A DNA stretch of 64,000 nt from Polytrichum commune. Taxonomy: Eukaryota; Streptophyta; Polytrichopsida; Polytrichales; Polytrichaceae. The stretch covers positions 7,318,001-7,382,000 of the forward strand of contig OX485804.1 in assembly GCA_950295325.1 (NCBI GenBank), given 5' to 3'. Below are positions 59,155-64,000 of the stretch, in pieces; position 1 is the stretch's first letter, and each line of letters begins with the position of its first letter. The notes under the pieces were generated by a model. That model did not search any database. It worked only from the letters and a program-made list of their open reading frames with translations, and was not told the origin of the DNA. The position numbers and the translations under genes were made by a program.

Positions 59155-59670
59155 TAAACGTGCGGATAACAATCAAAACCAACGATACCAAATAGTCCTA
59201 TAAGTGTGAGTGAAAAACCATCATAGAAATAATTAGCACAGGCCACACTAAAGGTCCCTCCCCACTCGACCCTAGCTAAAACATGTCATCTTTGTAGAAA
59301 ACATTGAACCGTTTATTCACAGCGTGTGTTTGCACAATGGGTTGGAACACTTGTTCCCAAGCCTCAAAAGTTTTAAGGATTTTAATGGCTCTTCCCACAT
59401 GTTGGGGGTTTATCACAGGTAGATCACTTAGTGCATTTTAAAAACGACGTGCGGCATAATATAGAGAGGATTAAAATCATTTGAAATAAAAATTATAAAG
59501 GAATTCCAAATAATGAAGGGGCCATTAAATGTAGACAATCCCATTATAAGTAAGTTAGATGGACATAAAACGTGGGCCATTATTTTTTGTAAAATTAATA
59601 TAGGGGCTGAAGATAAGGATCCCAAGAGGTATGTTTAGTATGATAATGACCGCTATGGTATTTGTGTTGG

Positions 59671-59775
59671 CATCTCCTATGCGTTTTCATCATAACAGTG
59701 TTTGCAATGGTATTACTTTGCTATGGTCTCCTATGTGTTTTCTTCATAACTTTGTTTGCAATGGTATTACTGTTT
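59671..59775 (+). repeat. Tandem duplication, ~51-bp unit
   Basis: Two units share TCTCCTATG.GTTTTC, TCATAAC and TGTTTGCAATGGTATTACT. They lie within a short open frame but the product is not recognised. Confidence 0.85.
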
Positions 59776-60159
59776 GCACCCTTCTTTGTTTCCATGCTTT
59801 CCCTCAACACTCGTCTATTGCGTTAGGAAGTAGAGTAGTTTTTATTACTTAAAAGGAATATAGAGTACAAAAAATTGCAGTGACTTGGACAATATAAGTA
59901 ATGGAAGGGTGCAAACAAATGGGCCATTTTTGAAATCTAAGTAATTACAAGGAGGCTTTAATTCAGCCCTTGAAGGTAAATAGCCCCAAAACAAAAAACC
60001 CCCAGCCGCACGTGGTGCACAAAAATGCCTTAGAGTGATCTACCCGTGGGTTTTATCCAAAGAAGTTGCCACATCATCAAAGCTTGAGTGCTTTTCCGCA
60101 CACATTCTCACCTAAAATTCCATCCACTAAGATACGCATGCCTAATTTGTTTACTTATC

Positions 60160-60510
60160 TTGATTGGACACCATTATTTGAGTGGTATGTAGTTAGGTGT
60201 GAATCCAAGAACGGACACCAAGAAAACATGTGCCCGAGTATATTGGACTAAATGCTCAAAATATGATAACCATTCTAGGTTCAATATTTATGATAATTGG
60301 GTGGACATGTATGACTATTACATGACTACGAGTATATTCACTTTCATAATGAGCAAGGTATTCATATGAGCTATCAAAATTAAGAGGAAAGTGGTTGTGG
60401 TCCCAATTTGGTTTTGGTAACCATCTCATATTGATCATTTGTTTCATATCCTACAAGAAGTGGGTTATCATAACAAGTGACTAGTCAACACCCATCTACC
60501 TTCATTGTAC
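60160..60510 (+). repeat. Dispersed repeat (family A), full-length copy
   Basis: A good reference copy. It runs from GAGTGGTATGTAGTTAGGTG through CCAAGAACGGACACCAAGAA, GATAACCATTCTAGGTTCAA, GATAATTGGGTGGACATG, TCATATGAGCTATCAAAATT and TTTGTTTCATATCCTACAAG to CAACACCCATCTACCTT. The G-box here is only GGGTGG. No inverted ends or open frame are seen. Confidence 0.8.
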
Positions 60511-60589
60511 CTTACATAACCTTGCCTAGGAATTGTAGCCATTGAATTAACCACTATGTGTTCGATTCCAACATTAAAGAAAACATCTT

Positions 60590-60835
60590 GATACCTATAT
60601 TTGAGTGGTGGGTGGTTAAGTGTGGATCTAAAAATGGACAACAAGAAGACATGTGTTTAAAAGAGATCGTTCATGTTGACCCCCCCCCCCAATCGTGTGT
60701 AAACTGAGCCTAGAATGGTTATGGAACTTTGAACGTGTAGTCCAATATCTTCTAAACACATGACTTTTTTTAATGTCCAATTTCAGATCCACACCTAATC
60801 ACACACCACTCAATTATAGGTTGTTGAATATGATC
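60590..60835. mobile_element. Head-to-head family A half-copies forming a foldback
   Basis: Left arm: GAGTGGTGGGTGGTTAAGTG, GGATCTAAAAATGGACA, AGACATGTGTTTAAAAGAGA. Right arm in reverse: GAGTGGTGTGTGATTAGGTG, GGATCTGAAATTGGACATTA, TCATGTGTTTAGAAGATATT. Between them is a C10 tract (60679-60688), the G-box of the right-hand copy seen in reverse. The structure would fold into a long imperfect hairpin. Confidence 0.8.
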
Positions 60836-62520
60836 ATGGACCAAATAAAGCCCGTTTGCTTCCCATTGTTGTTAGCAAACAACACAACGAGGTGACTTTA
60901 TACGAAACTTTAAGTATCTTGGTGTCGACCGATGGGTGTCAAGGGTAGTGGCTAAGCTACTACATTGATTATTGCAATTACTACAACGGTAGGTGGCCAT
61001 TTTCCCCTCATTTTGGGCATGCAATAGTGCATCAAGTTCTAGTATTAAATAGTTGAAAGGTTGTGGGCCACTAGAGACTCAATCCCTTTTGTTTCACACC
61101 TATTGAAGGCTCTTGAAGCGCATTTGTTGGGCCTCGTCTCCTCGTCCACTATTTGCTTACTCGAGAACGGCATTTTGCAGGTGCTCAATTTTTGATTGGA
61201 AAGTCTCTAGTTTGTGGCCAAAAGGCTATTGACACGGGGAAGTAGGAACGATTGCTATTTATTGGGCACTACAACTTATGACGCCAATAATCCAAGAGGC
61301 ATTCATGGTAAAGTGCTCATATGGGAGACATAACCTTTTTGGTCACGGGAATTTGTCATGATAGTGGCAAGCTCGGGGCCAATGTGCCTATCTCTTTCCC
61401 AACCCATTGTGGCTAACTTAGTCTCTTAACCCCTCAAAGTTCAAAGCCCTTTAGAAGTTCAATATGAACTTTTATGTACCAACAAAGAGGTTTGCTTTTG
61501 CACTTCCAAAGCACAAAGCAAACCCAAAAAGCAAATTTGCCAACGTGGTTGCCATTTGCATCAACTCCCAAGTGAGTTCCCTTGTTTTATAATCAATATT
61601 ATTTATTTATTTATTTTTCCATGTGCGTGGGAAGGACCTTGGCATTGTTATAAAACAATTGTAGTGGATGTGGCCAATCTTGACACTAGAACCTCTATAT
61701 AGAATGGAAGACACAGTAGTGGTGAGGTTGTCGCCATACCATTACCCCACCGTTCTTGCCCTAACAATTTAGATCTTCAAAAAATGTGCCACATGTCAAA
61801 GATTCTTCTAAACACAAATATGTAATCATTGATAGATTGATAGATTGATAGATAGAAGAAGAAGAAGAAGAAGAAGAAGTGTTGGGGAATTACAAGAAGA
61901 AAGGTGAGTATGGTGAGGATACCCATGGAGGTGGTGGGCATGGAGCCAAGGTGGCAGCCCATGACACATGCAAGGAGGGATGCACATTTTTTATAATAAA
62001 AGTTAATCATCTCAGTTCATGTCGTGGTGGTTCACTTTCCTAGTTTAACTCTAGTTGTTGTTGTTGTTGTTGTTGTTGTTTGTTTTTTATGAAAAATAAT
62101 AATGTGATTGCAATCTCCTTAGGTACTTTGTACAAAGACTTCATAAATAAGGTGAAGTTTAATTCTAGGGCAAGATCCATATTCATGATTGTAGGGTTAT
62201 AGTTCAATTCAATTGCATTGTAATTTTCTCTAGGTGCACTCTCAGTCATGCATGTGGGAATGAATGTCGGTTGTTATACCTTATGTTGTATTTTCAACCT
62301 CCTTTCAACTTCTAGAAGTGTCTTGGATTACATTTTGAGTTCAACGGACTTAGGCAGGCTTAACTTCAGAGTCCCCATGGGATTCAAGTCTAAGGCCTTG
62401 GGCTTAAGCCAACCTTTTAATCTCTTAACCTTATTATAGGCACTTATTCTATTGTTCCACCACTTACTTCACATATTTTATGTTAAAGTAGAGAAGTCAT
62501 ATTCAAAAAGATTAGTTTGA
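60836..62520. other. No gene seen; microsatellites
   Basis: Contains a GAA microsatellite (about 61855-61880), a GTT microsatellite (about 62054-62081) and GATA-like TAGATTGA repeats. The slightly GC-richer 61130-61420 has no extended frame. Confidence 0.4.
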
Positions 62521-62524
62521 ATCT

Positions 62525-62875
62525 TAATTGGACACCTATATGTATCGAGTGGTATGTGGTGAGGTGTGACTCCAAGAACAAATACCAAAAAGACACGTGT
62601 TTTTAAGAAAGTCGCACTGTTTGTTCATGATATACATACTAGGCTTAATATAGTCAACATGATTGGGAGACACATATGACAACCCAATGAACACTGAGAT
62701 CTTCTAGTTGGATAATACACAAGATGTTCATATGAGCTCGAAAATCACAAGGAAAGTAACTACACCCCCAATTTGGACTTGCTAACCATCTCGTACTAAT
62801 CGTGTGTTACATGTCCTAAGCGAGGGGGTTAGTAAAAGAAGACAACGTAACCATTCAAGACCTCACCTACCTTAT
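62525..62875 (+). repeat. Dispersed repeat (family A), full-length copy
   Basis: Runs from GAGTGGTATGTGGTGAGGTG through AAGACACGTGTTTTTAAGAA, AGTCAACATGATTGGGAGAC, TTCATATGAGCTCGAAAATC and TTGCTAACCATCTCGTACTA to GTAACCATTCAAGACCTCAC. The G-box is the short form, ATTGGGAGAC. Confidence 0.8.
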
Positions 62876-63594
62876 TGAAGGCTCAATCGTTGAAGTGGGT
62901 TTGGGTCTCACCAACCCTCATAAGAGACAACGGTGGGTAGTTGGGAAGGCAATTAATCTCCTCCTAACTTACGTTCCCTATTCACGCTTGATTTGGTCAA
63001 TGTAATCCTCATCCTTGGGATCCTCCATTCAAAGAAAACTTGCAAATATCGCACCCGCGTCGCGTGCATTAGCATCATAGTAGCCACACGTCTTATAAGG
63101 GAGTCAGCTTTTCCCTCTTTGGAGCCTCAAGTGCCCATCTCTTTATTGGTACAAAGGAATTGTACCCCCCTCCCCTTTCCTTTCCTTTCCTTTCCATTCC
63201 CTTCCCAACCCCACCAAACCAAATAATATCCAACTAGGTATCTAGATACTTAGCAACCATGGCTCCTTGAGAACCATCAAAAGTTGGGTTCGGGTCATCA
63301 CACCAACACATTCAATCTTTCGTACGCCCAAGTCCGCACGGCACAAAGTGGTTCCAAAAGATCGCCTTAAAGGCTTTTTTGTGCCACACGAGGTGGGTTG
63401 CATGTAACGTGGACTAGATTTGTGGAGTTTCCAATTAACCTAGTTTTTTTTCTCTCTCTAGGATCCTAAACACGCATTCGTACGAGACGATGGGTAGTTC
63501 CAAATCAAGGCCGTAGTCGTTTTCCTCATGGTTTTCGGAGGTTACATGAATATTTTGTTTGTTATCAAAGCAAAGCTATAACAATGATCACGTT

Positions 63595-63935
63595 GGTGTC
63601 CCCCCCCCCCCCCCCTCCTCTTTCCTCCACACACACATAAAGTTGAAGTCTAAACTTGGAATGGTTAAATGGATTTTGAGCATCTAGTCCAATCTACTTT
63701 TAACATATGTTTCAGACACATAGTGTTGAAGTTTGAACTTGGAATGGTTAAATGGATTTTGAGCATCTAGTGCGATCTACTTTCACACACATGTTTTAGA
63801 CACATGGTGTTGAAGTTTGAACTTGGAATGGTTAAATGGATTTTGAGCATCTTGTCCAATCTACTTTTAACACATGTTTCTTTGGTGTTTGTTCTCAGAT
63901 GCATATTGATCACATATCACTCAAATATCGGTGTA
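63595..63935 (-). repeat. Family A reverse copy with C16 tract and an 83-bp triplication
   Basis: A run of 16 C (about 63600-63616) is followed by three tandem ~83-bp units starting near 63641, 63724 and 63807. Each reads GTTGAAGT.T.AACTTGGA, ATGGTTAAATGGATTTTGAG and CATCT.GTCCAATCTAC. In reverse the unit is the family A core (GATTGGACTAGATGCTCAAA). The copy ends near 63935 with CACATATCACTCAAATA, the reverse of the GAGTGGTATGTGG end. Confidence 0.85.
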
Positions 63936-64000
63936 GAATATTTTTAATTTTATGTCCACTTGCTTTACCCAGTCGAGTAAAATTTGTTCTAATTTATGCA

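Noticed and set aside
60550-60570. GTTCGATTC resembling a tRNA T-loop
   Set aside because: No acceptor stem, D-loop or anticodon arm can be folded around it. No tRNA was found in the window.

Overview
This window is AT-rich, intron-rich nuclear DNA of a land plant that makes swimming sperm, most probably a moss. Two things point there. A TIR-NB-LRR gene has TIR and NB wording typical of moss TNLs. A 13-exon gene encodes an axonemal nexin-dynein regulatory complex subunit (DRC10/IQCD), a flagellar protein that seed plants with non-motile sperm do not need. No bacterial, plastid or rRNA/tRNA sequence was recognised. Most of the window is non-coding repeat debris.

Layout. 1-2,480: downstream flank of NDUFB7, with five diverged tandem units of about 210-240 bp. 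2,509-2,844 (-): NDUFB7, complex I. 3,000-7,400: repeats, including an intact 410-bp non-autonomous DNA transposon with 8-bp target duplications (5,327-5,736). 7,867-9,570: an orphan duplicate of the TNL promoter, first exon and part of intron 1. 10,802-16,462 (-): the TNL gene, with acidic repeats in its proposed first and last exons and a phase problem at one splice junction. 17,309-17,920 (-): a possible small two-exon gene. 18,000-24,600: repeats, including a 928-bp terminal-inverted-repeat element. 24,635-37,704 (+): DRC10/IQCD, about 453 aa from 13 small exons. 40,600-42,198: a duplicated region leading into the HOP2 promoter. 42,199-45,933 (+): HOP2, six exons, 223 aa, with a duplicated exon edge in intron 2. 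46,000-64,000: gene-poor and repeat-rich, with a hAT transposase tail, a decayed HUH-endonuclease (Replitron-like) gene, two CACTA-type MITEs, nested MITEs and an abundant ~330-bp dispersed repeat whose G-rich centre has expanded to long G-tracts in several copies.

The genes are unrelated neighbours rather than a pathway: respiration (NDUFB7), immunity (TNL), sperm motility (DRC10) and meiotic recombination (HOP2). All exon structures were read by eye from reading frames, splice signals and protein similarity known to me. No search or transcript data were used.
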